Source of the DNA: Actinernus sp. WN-2022
Taxonomy: Eukaryota; Cnidaria; Anthozoa; Actiniaria; Actinernidae
Direction of reading: 5' to 3'
Length of the DNA: 64,000 nucleotides
Assembly: GCA_030867875.1 (NCBI GenBank)
Contig: JAOWCC010000577.1
Coordinates: forward strand, 75,635,012-75,699,011
The position numbers and the translations under genes were made by a program. Shown in pieces: positions 1 to 11,978 of the stretch; within the stretch, counting starts at the first letter, position 1; every line of letters begins with the position of its first letter. Below the pieces are notes generated by a model. The model saw nothing but the letters and a program-made list of their open reading frames with translations. It was not told the DNA's origin and searched no databases.

Positions 1-54
1 TGTTAATATATGCTTAGCCCTGATATAATACCTATAACTACAATCCTTTAACGT

Positions 55-242
55 AATGCATAAATACGATAAATGAACTATAGTAGTAAATAATACCTTA
101 TAAACACGTTTCTCTAATATGACGTTGAAATGTAAAAATATGATTAAAAAATAGTACAACAAAACTGCTTTAATCCGGAAAAAGCGGTAGAAACCGATCA
201 TTTAATATAATGTATAAATACAATAAATGAACTATAGTAGTA
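55..242. repeat. Pair of 35-bp direct repeats
   Basis: A segment reading ATAAATACGATAAATGAACT and onwards at about 58-92 recurs with few changes at about 210-242, roughly 150 bp later. No coding potential is seen. It may be part of a larger dispersed repeat whose second copy abuts the fold-back element at 237-400. Confidence 0.55.
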
Positions 243-400
243 TCGTAACTAGCGTGTTTTGGACCACGTTGCATTTTGTTTTTGTTTTTTCATCTAATGG
301 ACCCCGAACGAAGTGAGGGCTGAACGAAGTGAGGATGTCCATTAGATGAAAAAATAAATAAAAATACAACGTGGGCCAGAACCGCTAGTTACTATACTAC
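237..400. mobile_element. Fold-back MITE-like palindrome (164 bp)
   Basis: The left arm, starting GTAGTATCGTAACTAGCG, is mirrored by a right arm ending CGCTAGTTACTATACTAC. The arms are about 65 bp and imperfect, with a core pairing TCATCTAATGGA against TCCATTAGATGA around a short GAACGAAGTGAGG direct repeat. This is the structure of a small fold-back or MITE element. No ORF and no confident target duplication were found. Confidence 0.65.
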
Positions 401-1605
401 TTAATATAAGTTATTATATTTTGCGTGTGAAGAGAAGAAACGGTTCTGCTTATCGGGATGTCAGTCTATAGTATATTGAAGTTAATTTATCCATCCGGAA
501 TTTGTGCAGCCCGCCCTAACTAAGCTTATAACTTTATATTAAAGGGACACTGTCAAGCCCAAAATTATCAACTTTCTCATGATGAAATACAAAATAATAA
601 CTACTTAGATTAGCAGAGTATTGTCTCCAGGTATACTGGAACAAATATGAGACAATTCTGGTTCACCGGCATTACGGTATACCGGATTCTATTACTGAAG
701 AATGTATTCACTTGCTTTAAGATGCCGTTGCTGTACATACATTGTACCACAGACATTTGAACGGCAATGCAATGGTAGTTTTGTTTCTATTAGATAAAAA
801 CTATTTACGCATGCAAAGCTCGGAAATAGTTACTATTTAGTCCAATATCGTCTCAGTAATGTAAGTTTATATCGAAAAAGCAGAGTTGTTTATTTGACTG
901 AAGGGGGTAAATTTTTGAGGAGTATTATTTTGCGGGAGTTTTTTTTCTGCGGGAACTTATTTTTGCCGATAGAGGCAATCCGCAAAATCCGCGAAAATTA
1001 TAACCCGCAAAATGTTCGCGCTACACGGTATATGCGGATAACTATTTAAATAGTCTCTACTTTGTGAGGAAGTTAGCATGTAAATGCTTATGTATTAATG
1101 GGTGAAAATAATTCGAAAGTACGAAATAATATCATGAGAATAACCCGGAAGATCAATGTTCCACGAGTACAACCGTGTCTCCTGGTGCGCAAGTAGAGAC
1201 TGGTAACTACAGTACTGTAACTCGGTCAGCGGCAACGCTCATGAGTATATCAGGTTTCGGCGGTCGAACGAAGTTCAACGGTTCCACGTCCATGATCGAT
1301 GAATATTTACGCAGTTCTGAGCGGTCTTCGATGGATTTACACAAGGTTAGCTAGTTTAAGAGTTTTGGAACCAAGCTAAGAACTCATCAAGACGTCGATT
1401 GAACCGTGAATGGCTATTTATGGGCTGGTATATTTGGAGGAAAACAAAACACTAAGTACAGTTCGAAGATGTTAGACGGTAAGTCAGTTTTAATTAAAGT
1501 AATTCCTAATTTACCTTCAAGTAGATATGTTGATCAGCAGGTCCCTTGATATTACTAACAAAAAGTAAATGAGTATTTCATGGACGAACTTACTATGCAA
1601 AAACA
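401..1605. other. Gene-empty AT-rich stretch
   Basis: No protein with recognisable motifs is seen on either strand. A purine/pyrimidine patch near 900-1020 repeats the word GCGGG-GTTTTT-like with TTTTTGCGGG-type variants, which looks like a decayed repeat. I see no RNA gene and no convincing promoter. Confidence 0.5.
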
Positions 1606-1745
1606 GTGGCGCAGTGGTTCTCGTCTGTGGCCTAGGTTCGATCCCCGGTAGCGGCGCCATATCAGCATATAATGATATATGAGTCAAATGTGTTGGTATC
1701 TCGCCCTTGCATCCGAGTGTTTTTCTCCGGTAGTGATTTTTCAAA
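1606..1745 (+). mobile_element. tRNA-derived SINE-like fragment
   Basis: The segment starts GGCGCAGTGGTT, like a polymerase III A box, followed by GGTTCGATCCCCGG, a near-perfect B box. Downstream lies a tail region with GTGTTTTTCTCCGGTAG, a body motif common in invertebrate tRNA-derived SINEs. No cloverleaf with a plausible anticodon arm can be folded, so it is read as a SINE head and body and not as a functional tRNA gene. It is probably 5' complete and degenerate at its 3' end. Confidence 0.55.
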
Positions 1746-3894
1746 ACCCTAACCTGTATGTACATGTATGTAGATTAATAAACATCGCGGTATTGATAGC
1801 GTTTCCTATCTGATTTTCCTGGTACATGTCTGAGGGCAATATGTTTTTCCACCTTCTGTTTCAATAAGTTTGAAGCTGTAGAATATATTCTGCAGTGCAT
1901 GAAAGTGTGAGCTGTAGAAGTTGTAGAAGGCTATATATAGATTTTCGACCTGGTCGTCACCTATATATGCAGCTACATTGTATGGTGGCCAAGGTTCTTC
2001 CGGCAAACGAAGGATAATAATGCATTTCTCTTTTCGGGAAATAATTCGTAAATGCCGAAAGTTTTGCACGCTTTCTCCAAAGCCATGTCAAGAGGTGTGA
2101 GGAACAGAACAGGGAGGAGGGAGAAACGGCTAAAATATGTATAGAGGGTGAAATGTCCAGAAATATTAGGGGGGGGGGGGAGAAAATGGGATCTACAGTA
2201 ATGTTTTAGAAAGATTTTTTTTAAACGCACTAGGGAGGAGGGAGATCCCACTACCAGTTCCTCTCTGTTCTATCAAGTCTGTCCGTATCTTCCGCCTTAT
2301 TGGTTTCACCTTCAAACTCAATACCTCAATTCTCTAAAAATGAAACATTCACTCTGATGAAAATGACATCAGGAACACTGTTTCTGCCAAAGGCCATCAG
2401 ACGGCGAGGAGAAGGAAGTGTACGGATAACCTTGTACCATCTGAAAATCAGGCTATGATCAGATTTCTAAAACAATACATAATGTTTGTTTTAACTTTGT
2501 GAAGGAATAAAGTTGGTAATTACATGCAACATATCCAAATTCCCGACAATATTTGAGATAATTTAGTTGTGATCTAAACAGGATGTGTTGATTTTTTTGT
2601 GGGAAATCCACAAGGACTGACAGTAGCCATGAGTTTTCATTTAAAACATCTGAATCGGAATGTTTTTTTTTCTTGAAGAATGAATTCAATTTACTCTTTT
2701 CAAGTCTTTTAGAATAACATATCGTACAACTCTTAAATTGTGATGCAACTATGTGTAGCTTAAAAAAAAAAGAATTTGAACCTTTGGTCCTACCTGAAGG
2801 TTCATTTATCTTATGTTTTTGTCAAACATGACTCAATAGTAAAAGGGTTTCATCTGATAATGCAATGATATATGACTTTTTTTAGCCTGAGAGAAACAAA
2901 AGGGGGAAAGCACAGTAAACAAAATTAAATGCTCCAAAAAAGAGAGCCTTTGATATATTTGGCATAAAGTGACAGTATTGTAGTTACTGTAGTTTCACTA
3001 CATGTATAGCATTATTGTCTTCATTCACAAGCCTGCTTTTAAACAGGGAACATATGCTGTACATGATTTGTACAATGTTAAAGAAACATTTGTTGCAGCC
3101 TTTTTAATAGTGTTTATACAATTAGAACGAGAAACTTACTGCCTTTATCTAAATTTTAGTTTAAATCTTTCATTCTTGATGTAATTTTCTTGCTACAAAT
3201 AAATTGTTGTTGATGATTAAAGTACCATATGATCATTATATCTAGTGGCAAAAGCAAGTTGAATATATCTACAGAGTAAATCAGGATATTAATTGAAAGT
3301 AAATTGTTAATGCAGTGCTGCACCTGAGGGTAAATTGAATTATGTATATAAGTCTGTTATTTACTGTATTTAAATGTTTATATATGTTAGACTCTGTTCT
3401 ATTGATAATTTATCATTTCATACTGTTCTGTTATTTATTCGAATATTATATTAACAATTTCAAATGTAAAAGAAAGTCATGATACAATTAAATATGAATA
3501 ATTACAAAGCTTACCAACTTTGTTATCTTAATTCGTACATTTCAGTGTGGGTGAATTTCAGTCTTAATTCTGACCATCTTCCCAAAAGTGCATTAAATGG
3601 TCCAATATACATGTAGACATTTTGTTTGCGTCCAATCAGCCCTCTTATGATATACTGAATCCAGAATAGCTCCTCAAATGGGTACCAAAATAGCTAATTT
3701 GTGGGGCTATTTCAGCCCCCCTCCCCCCAAAAAAATCAAATTGATTCCACTGTTTTTTTAAATCAGTACTTAGGCCGGGTCTATTTAGGACTAAAATGCC
3801 TCCTCAAATGGGTACCAAAACAGTCACACGGTATTTCGCTTATATCCCAGGGGCACTGTTAATGGAATCACACCTACATGTACATCTACATCTA
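1746..3894. other. Intergenic DNA without a supported gene
   Basis: Only short random ORFs occur. Visible features are a G-run at about 2169-2182, two copies of an AGGGAGGAGGGAGA word (about 2113 and 2232) and a direct repeat CTCAAATGGGTACCAAAA at about 3674 and 3801. Nothing here supports a gene. Confidence 0.5.
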
Positions 3895-4654
3895 ATAATT
3901 GGTATTTACAAACTATTTCCAAAGTAATCTGTTTGTATTTACAAACTATTTACAAATTAATGTTTTAATTTACAAACTATTTCCAAATTAATGTTTTAAT
4001 TTACAATCTATTTCCAATCTTCTTTTTCGTATTTACAAACTATTTCCAAATTAATCTGTTTGTATTTACAAACTATTTACAAATTAATGTTTTAATTTAC
4101 AAACTATTTCCAAATTAATCTGTTTGAATTTACAAGCTATTTCCAAACTTCTTGTTCGTATTTACAAACTATTTCCAAATTAATCTGTTTGAATTTACAC
4201 ACTATTTCCAAACTTCTCGTTCGTATTTACAAACTATTTCCAAATTAATCTGCTTGAATTTACAAACTATTTCCAAATTAATATGTTTTAATTTACAAAC
4301 TATTTCCAAACCTCTTGTTCGTATTTCCAAACCATTTCCAAATAAGGCCCAGTAAAATGGCAACAAAAAACTAGATTGATTTCCAAAATATTTTCAAGTA
4401 AGTTAAATTATGATTTCCAATGTATTTCCAAAGATATATCGATACAATTTCCAAACTACTTCCAAAGAATCGAGGTTATTTCCAAATTGTTTCCAAACAA
4501 CCTTCGCTCCCATTGCACTTGATTTCCAACTTATTTCCAGTGAAGTCCATACCTTGGAAATGTCCGTTTTTCTTGGAAATTTAGATTTACAATAAATTTC
4601 CAAACTATTTCCAAATTATTTACATACTATGGAAATCGGTTGAGTTTTCCAGTG
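3895..4654. repeat. TTTCCAAA-rich minisatellite array
   Basis: About 760 bp is built from degenerate units containing TTTACAAACTATTTCCAAA, with variants spaced roughly 30-35 bp apart up to about 4350. Looser TTTCCAAA words follow to about 4640. The array ends precisely where homology to the P1 Polinton capsid gene begins (about 4655). The spacing is irregular and there are no conserved spacers, so it is a degenerate minisatellite. Confidence 0.8.
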
Positions 4655-5715
4655 CACTAGGAGAAAACATTGTCTTGATCCCAGGTAGCCTTGCACTCTT
4701 GGCTGACCTTGTGTTGTCTGGTGGACACGCCAACAACAGGGTGGTGCAAAATGTTGGACGCTGTCTGGTCTCGCGTCGAGTTTGTAAAATGGGAGCTGAG
4801 ATAATAGAGGACCTTCCTCGGCCAGATCTACTACAGGTATATTCCGATCTATATTTTCATACCAAGGAGCGAAAATCTCGGATTCAACAAGATATTCAGG
4901 TAGAGAACGTGAACAAGCTACGCTCGAAGGCTGGTGACGCAAGCTCTTTGAATGCTGGAGAAAATGCGCCCCTGGCTGCATATGGATCGAAATATTGAAT
5001 CCCACTGGAAGTTGACATTCTGACACAACATGGAGCTCTGTATCCCCACGCCCTACGTGACACTATTTCATTTGAGTTGACTCTAGCACCTGCTGTCGAC
5101 ATAGTGGTTGGATCGGACTCCACCAAGATAGGCACATACAAGCTCGACAATATCCAGATGGAGTATGTGGTCATTGAGAACGAAACTCTCGCCACGCAAG
5201 CACAGGACGCATATACTACATAGACTAGGCGAGATTTCGGAAAATCGTAAGTCATGAGGCATTTCTTAGTAAAAGTTGGCGACAGGTGCGTTTTTATGTA
5301 ATTTTTGATGCTGAATCCGAATTGTATTGTCGCCAACGCTGATTTTGCGTTTTTTAGCGGGAAAATGACGTCACAACTTTTGCGCAATAGTAAATCTGAA
5401 GTTAAAAGATTTAAAACGTTTGAGGACATTTCTTATCGAATTTCATCACATTTGAATCTTGAATCACAAATATCTTTCATGTTTTTGTTGATTGCGAGAA
5501 AAATGAATAAATTAAGGGTTCTCATGACGTCATATGGTGACGTCATAGGCGATCATAAATCCTACTGTAGGTTATCATTGAATGTCTAAATAACGTGAGA
5601 AAAATGCCGAATATACTACTGCTTAATTACAAAGCAATATTGTGCGCCCGGGAGGCGAAATAATATGAAAACTCGTACATTTTGCTGGTATGGTAGCAAC
5701 GCTGCACTACACTGT

Positions 5716-8700
5716 TTACTTCTCGCATTTGTTCTTGCAGGAAATGTTTTGGTTCGCAGAGCAGCTGCAAACGCCAGTACAGAACAATTTTGCTTTCTTG
5801 CAGCCACAGCCCAGAGTCGTGCACCCGCTTTTACAAGAGCAGCATATGATCTCCTTGCATGCGTTCGGGATAGGTTCCTTTGTCATAAGGAGTGGAACAA
5901 GTTTACTGTCGCCATCTGTCACCCATCCCATTCCGTCTGGGTTTGGCAGGGAAGGTTGCTGACATGAAGCTTGTTTCCATATCAGTGCTTGGTAGTGCAC
6001 GCGTTTGATGTGCAGCTCCAGTGCGTCCTTTGTCGGGGGTAATGCTTCGGGTTTCGCGGTCTTCGAAAATAGAAGAACCCGTGCATCGTTCGCAGATTCA
6101 ATGTTCCCACATTTGTAAACTGCGCAGATGAACTTCTCGGCATCCCTGATCTTGTTGACCGTCACCTCTCCTTCACCTAGCGACGCGAGAAGGTGGTGTT
6201 TCTCTATAAAGATCTTCCACGCTGACACTTTGGTGTGGTTGCAGATATACGATGTTGTGTCGCAGCCAGTCAGCGCGTGGAAAGGGAGGAGCGCGGACAG
6301 TGATCCTGCCGGGAGATTGTCGCTAATAGCCGTGATATTAAAGAACTTGCGCTTGGCCGCTGTTCCAGCCATCATCCACACATTTGCAGCTGGAATATTC
6401 GGCGAATGCGCCACTAGAAGTAAAAGTACGTCGGTATCTCTTGCCGACACAACTACCGTGTCGCAATTGTTGGCGATGGAGTGTAGAATCAGTCTAGTAT
6501 CGGCCTCTTCGTGATCTGCACAAAACACTGAAGGATCAACCACTTGGTTAGACGACTGCGCTTCTTTCCGATCTGTGAATCCACCAGCGACAACAATGAC
6601 TTTGTCTTGCGGTGCGTTTGTAATCAAATGCTCGGATACGAATCTGGCCAAGTCTGCCTTGTTCTCTGGTAAAGCTAAAAAGTTTGACCAGTTGTTCGGG
6701 AGCGGAACGTGCTTGTTCTCAATAACACGACGAATGGGGCGAATATTTCTGGTACGCCGTTCTCTCGTGCCTGCTTTGATTGAACTCTTATCATATCTAT
6801 CAAACACTACGTGGATCTGCTGATAATGCAAACCTGCTCTTAATACTGCAGCTTGGAAGCTATCTGCATAGGCTCCGAACGTTTGGGCGTCGGCAGGCTT
6901 TCCTATTGCTGCCACTAACGCCATTCCGTCTATCAGCAAGCACGCACTCCCTTGCAACTCGATCGCATTCGGACACTCCATTCCCTTGGTAAGAACATCA
7001 GCCAATAGCGCTTTCTGGCCGGTTCTAAGTTTACCATTCGTCTCTGCCAGTGATATCGGAACTGGCATTAACTCGTGCGAAAGGACATTAAGCAAATCTA
7101 CTTGTCGACCAGCTCCATAAGCAACGATAAGACGCTGTAAAACACTCCTGTCTGCCCGTAAAATTGTGTTCTTTTCCTTCTCTTTACTTCCTTTGACGAC
7201 TTGATATAATGTGTCGAAAGTAAGAGCATTGTTCTTGTGCATTGCGTCCGAGAACTGAACCTTGGTTTTCTCTTGTTCGTCATTAGGTTGCTGTGCCTGT
7301 TGAAGCGGTGCAATCAACCGTTGCTGCACAAAAACTTTGACCTGTTTCTGTCCTAGATCTTTCGCGCCTAATAGTGACTCCTGAATCTTGTCGGTGACAA
7401 GATCTTTGGTAGCAATGTTATAAAGACAATCTGGATGAGATGTCGGTGAAAACAAGTTATGCTGCTCCAAGACGGAAACCAGTGATTCCTCATCCTTATT
7501 GTCGCGAAGAATCCTCCCTGGTGCAGACTCGTTGTGAGAAAACGTGTCTTCTTGTAGTAGTCCAAACATGTCATGAGTTTTCTCGGCTATCTCCGACCGC
7601 AAATTATATGAAAGGGCCCACCTAGGAAATTCCAATTTTTTAAAAGAGAACATAATAAATTAATATGCCATCCAGTACAGGAACTAAATAAATATGTATT
7701 ATAAACCAAGCTCTTCAACTCACCTGCTCAAGGCTGAAGATGTCTTGGTTATGCCGACGATTCCACCTCCTCGTTTACCGATTCCGTTCAGCCACTCAAG
7801 ACTGTGGTCAGCGCTCACCTCGTTGAACTTGCCCTCGCTCCACTTAACAACGAAGTTACCCTTCTGGAACTCCTGTAGAACTTCATGCGGCAGCTGCTCC
7901 ATATCCGCGATAAAAACCGATCCCCACTTGGCGTAATTCAGATGGTCGTATCTGAAAAAGTGTGGAAGCATGCAGCGGAAGCTATCCAAATACAACTCCC
8001 AGTTGCCCTCCCGTTGCGCGCGGGTAAAATCAAGTAGGGTAGACACCATCTCAATATAGCTCCACCAAAACTGAAAGTTTACATTTTCCTGAGACTTCTG
8101 CGCCACGAACGCATCAAACACCGTTTGAAATTCTGGGGACTTCAAAGATGTAATCAGCTCATTGACTTGCGCTGAAGACAATAGATGCGAAATCTGCCGA
8201 GCAAGATCAGCGTTCGACCTTTCACAAGATCTTAGTAACAACGGCATCAACATGCGCCATAATGCTTGCAGTGTTATCTTATGCGCGCGCATTGCTCTTT
8301 TATATGCCTTGCCGTTCATCACATGCTCAGCTGCATTTGGTCCAAGGAGATCACTCTCCACCCACGAATCAACAAGCCCCGATCCCTTCATATGATCTCC
8401 AATCGTCTTAAGAAAGTTCATAGATATATGGAGACCGCCGAGTTGTACGACAAGTCTCTCTTGATATTGTGGAACTTGCCATTTCAACTCGACTAACTTG
8501 CAGTACAGCGCTTGATCTACGGTGATAATAGTGTAGCGCTGTCCAAGCGCGGCGGACACATGCATACATTTCTTAACGACTGTGTTCAAGGTGTCCATTT
8601 CGTGCGCGGGTGCTTGAATGATTGGCATGTACCCCACCTTTGTTACTTCTGGTTGTTCTTCTCGTGATAACGACTGGTTAAACCCCGTCCATCCCCTACT

Positions 8701-10464
8701 GATAACGCCTTTGCATCGTAACATGTTCAATGCCAAATCCGTTGCTTTGGCAGCTTGCTTAGCTCCTTTGTTGTCTTGAGCCACATACCACGTCGTTTTA
8801 ACTGCCTTGATAAAGACAGGGTTGCTTTTTCTCACATCAATCGCTTCAATCTTATCTAACGATTCCGGAACACTAAGGCTGCGTTTCTTGGACGGACTTA
8901 CACCGTCAAGTAATGACATATTTTCCGTCCCGCGTTGCCATGCGGCAATTTGTGTTGCGTGAAATGTGTTTTTACCGTCCATCGTTTCATCTAAAATGTC
9001 AATGTTATCGGCAGAGAAGTGCACAAACCTGCCTTGCACCAGATTTGGCGGAATTACAGTACCACTCTCTTCATCTAAAGTCTTTAGAACACTCTCAGCT
9101 AAACCTGTGTCAACTTGAAGAATTTGGTCGTAACTCAGAATGTGGCCTGCCTTGTGGAAAAGTTTTACCAGATCTTTGGACCTTGTGACTTGGTGAAGGG
9201 TGCTCCCTAGTCCAATGTGCTTGGGTGTCCATTTCTTTCCATTGCTTACTCCGTAGACGATGTCTTGAGCAACAGCAACCGCTTTGCTACGCACCTCAGC
9301 CTCTTTCTCCTCGATCGTTTCCTCGTCTAGAAGTCGTTCACCGCCGAACAAAAGATGTAAAAACAGTTGCAGACTTTCGGGAACGCAATCACTGGCATCG
9401 AGCGCGCTGATATTCAGCCCTTGGTAACCAGGGGTTTCTCTTAGGTCAGCGCGTATCCTCAGCGCAACATGAACAAGCGACAGAAATATATCGCCATCTT
9501 GTTGGTGATAACCTGGCAGAGCGTGCAATTCGTCATCTTCGTCAGCTGGACTCTGACTTACTATCTGGGACAGAGCCATGTTGACGCACTTCTTGGGAAT
9601 GAGCAGGGTGTGTCGCTCAGAAGGCCCCCTATCAAGTGACTGCACACACTCTACAATGTCCCCAACCAAATGCATGAGTTTATCTTTGAATGTTGCCCTG
9701 CGACTTATAAAAGAAGGGGGGATCGTAATTCCCGCCTTTTCAGCCAGAGTGGTATATCTATCCCATACATCATTAAGTTTGATAACATGGCCCTTGTCAG
9801 CCGCATACTCTAATTCCCCGCGCAGCCAAACCAATGCTAAGTCATTGTCTTTCATTTCACTCTTTATCTTATCCCTGGATCTCTTGAATGCACTAAAGCA
9901 TGATAGGTGGTACTTGCCTTCGGCCGCTATTAGATCCGACACGCCCGCTAATCGAACGCGTAGTTTATAGTTAAACTTAGCAATCTCGATAATTTGTTCA
10001 CTCATCTTAAATGTCATAACTGACGATAAGCGCTCCTTCGTGTGAACCTGACAGAAAGCGCATTTGTCCCAGTCGACCTGTTCTGTTTGGCTGCGCGTCT
10101 TACTACGCGGACTTGAGATCAGTTCAGCAGTCGCATCACTTTTGTCAAACTTTTGCTGTAAGCGCTGAATTTTATCCTTGCTTGTAAACAGAGAATAGCA
10201 CTTGGCATGCCAAACAATTGAAACCTCAGTATTACCTATGATTTCTTCCAGCCGACTGATTGTTTCCCTGTTCTCGACATCTCTACACTTGGTCCGCAAA
10301 TTCATGGCCTCGCGAACTACGGTTCTGCTATAGTCATAAGCCGCTCTCAAATTATCATCTCTATGACGCCGCTGGCAGAAAATACACGCCTTTAAATCGA
10401 CTTCTGAAGGTCTTTTTAACGCTAAAACGGGATCCATCGTTGCAGCTCGAACGTGAAAGACCAA
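5716..10464 (-). CDS. Academ-like transposase / XPG-like nuclease / CXC fusion (two exons)
   Basis: Exon 1 (10,464-7724) carries two CxxC...HxxC modules (CIFCQRRH and CAFCQVHT start them) and then a transposase core with likely catalytic Asp in HFSADNIDIL (about residue 486), Asp in ITVDQALY (about 650) and an acidic residue in WVESDLLGP (about 705). A 102-bp intron (7723-7622, GTGAGT...CCTAG) joins it in phase to exon 2 (7621-5716). Exon 2 carries an XPG/PIN-like nuclease (LLIDGMALV, DHEEADTRLIL, VVSARDTDVLLLL) and a C-terminal cysteine-rich CXC module. The product would be about 1548 residues with no stop or frameshift, so this copy may be functional. The alternative of two separate genes is less likely because the splice sites and phase fit. 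Confidence 0.78.
7622..7723 (-). other. Spliceosomal intron of the Academ-like gene
   Basis: The donor reads GCAG|GTGAGTT and the acceptor TTTCCTAG|GTGGGCC on the minus strand. Removing the 102 bp joins the frame through an Arg-Trp junction that matches the conserved transposase-to-nuclease linker. Confidence 0.75.
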
Positions 10465-11250
10465 GCAAACAAGAAAACTGATAGAAGAGATTTCCCACGC
10501 CGACTAATTAAGTAAACAAACACTGGCGAGACAATGATGCCAGAAAAATCCTCACTTTAAAAAATAGAAGCAGATGTATTACTCGCGTAATAACCAAATT
10601 CAATCGAGATTCAATTTTAAAGTTTCAATTTTAAAAACTTAAAAGTTAACATTTAATGAACTTAAAAGTTTCCTAAATCAGACGATGGAAATTTATTATC
10701 GCAAATTTATTTCAAGTCTTCTTCATATTTTCCTTTGAAAAGGTGTAATATATTATATCAAGATAGCAATAAAGCTTTTCAAATATCTTTTACAAATTAG
10801 ACAAGCGCGACTAGAAATTTCATTTCATTGAATCAAAACAGCCAGGGCGCCGCCAACATTCTTTCATATTTTTGTAAATATGAAATGTAACGCCCCCTAA
10901 TATTGTAAAACGTTTTAAAATAGTTTCAAACTCAAATTGTAAATAAGTATTTTGCTCTGCTAGTTGCTAAAAGTTTACTAGAATTTTATAAGACTAAAAT
11001 TGCCACCTTCACTAGACACAAAAACAGCACTGAGGGAAATACGACTTTATGCTTGCATTTCCGGTTATAAGGGTTTGGTCTTTACATATATTTTTTTTAT
11101 TGAATTGGTAAATTCGTGCTCTACACAAATCTTATTCTTTTCTTCCGTTTTGAGCTTTTTTTTTCAATTCACAACAACATAATGACGTTTTGCGGTTTGG
11201 AAATAAAAACGTACAAGAAAGACAATGTCACTTTAACTGTCAATCATTAT
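10465..11250. other. Non-coding right arm of the Academ-like element
   Basis: This AT-rich region lies between the transposase start and the right terminal inverted repeat. It should hold the promoter, but no clear TATA box or initiator can be singled out. No ORF of interest is seen. Confidence 0.5.
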
Positions 11251-11978
11251 GACGTCATTTTCCCGCTAAAAACGGAAAATCAGCGTTGGCGACCACGAAA
11301 TTCGGATTCAGCGTCAAAAATCACACAAGAAGACACCTGTCGCCAACTTTTACTAAAAAATGCCTCATGCACTCTAAATATTGGACTTCTTGAATTTTTC
11401 GCCTAGTCTAACAGGCGCTGTCTTCCTGTTCAACCACGCTGTTCACTTCAAAACCGTACCTATCAACAAGGTGTCCGATACTCTGGTGTCTCAGAATGTC
11501 AACGTCACACGGCGATCCTTTGCTGGACTACTTCTCCTCTTCGTGGCACCACACACCGCAGGTACCCGGGACAGCGAGGCATTTGCCAATCCAGGTATTT
11601 CTAAGGTCGAGATAGATGTCAATGGAATTCCAAATAGTCTCTTCCCAGGAGGTATGCTACCACCAGACTTCTGGGAGGCTGTCAAGGGATGGTTTGTCCC
11701 AATTGCACATCTGGAAGACAAACAGGGACAAGCTCCGCAAGTGACCCCATGGAAATTCTACCAAAACAAATTTGCCATCCTGGTTGACTGTCGCACAGCA
11801 AAGGATCCAGTTGTCCATGGTGATGGCTTGGGCCAAATGGGTAGTGGAAAAGACATCGACATCCGTATTCATAGGATTGCAGATAAAATCGTTGGCACTA
11901 TAAACATGCACATCTTCGTACTGGCAGATGCTCAGCTCACGGTATTGAATGGAGCCCTACAGAATATAACATATTAAC

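Larger units (their letters stand above)
5221..11410 (-). mobile_element. Academ-like (AcademX-type) DNA transposon, 6190 bp
   Basis: The ends are inverted copies starting TAGACTAGGCGA and extending imperfectly for about 150 bp (shared inner words include GTTGGCGACAGGTG and AGCGGGAAAATGACGTCA). It is flanked by a 3-bp duplication ACA (5218-5220 and 11,411-11,413), and the Polinton capsid frame continues across this duplication. The single spliced gene inside encodes a DDE-type transposase fused to an XPG/PIN-like nuclease and a CXC domain, the combination known for the AcademX branch of the Academ superfamily. The family call is from recalled architecture and TSD length, without a search. Confidence 0.8.
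4657..11977 (+). pseudogene. P1 major capsid protein (hexon-like), broken
   Basis: This is the body of a Polinton double-jelly-roll major capsid protein candidate. Recognisable blocks are SLALLADLVLSGGHANN, NVGRCLV, YGSKY, HGALYPHAL and IVVGSDSTKIGTY, arranged as in Polinton/adintovirus hexons. Homology begins at 4657 because an inversion left the N-terminus at 13,390-13,524. An in-frame TGA at 4996-4998 replaces an Arg codon (CGA in paralogues). The gene is then split by the transposon at 5221-11,410 and resumes in frame at 11,411. It ends one base before the ATPase start. Capsid assignment rests on sequence pattern and neighbourhood and is not structure-tested. Confidence 0.78.

Noticed and set aside
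1606..1660. Functional tRNA gene
   Set aside because: A and B boxes are present, but no full cloverleaf or anticodon loop can be formed and a SINE-like body follows.
3895..4654. Protein-coding repeat (open frames on both strands through the array)
   Set aside because: The ORFs arise from tandem repetition of an AT-rich unit, with no Met-start conservation or domain pattern.
4896..5429. 177-codon minus-strand ORF
   Set aside because: It is the antisense shadow of the P1 capsid gene crossing into the transposon end.
5716..7653. CXC-domain protein as a host tesmin/LIN54-like regulator
   Set aside because: It is spliced to a DDE transposase and enclosed by TIRs and a 3-bp target duplication, and a relative lies in a second TIR element at 45,734. 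The CXC module belongs to the transposon.
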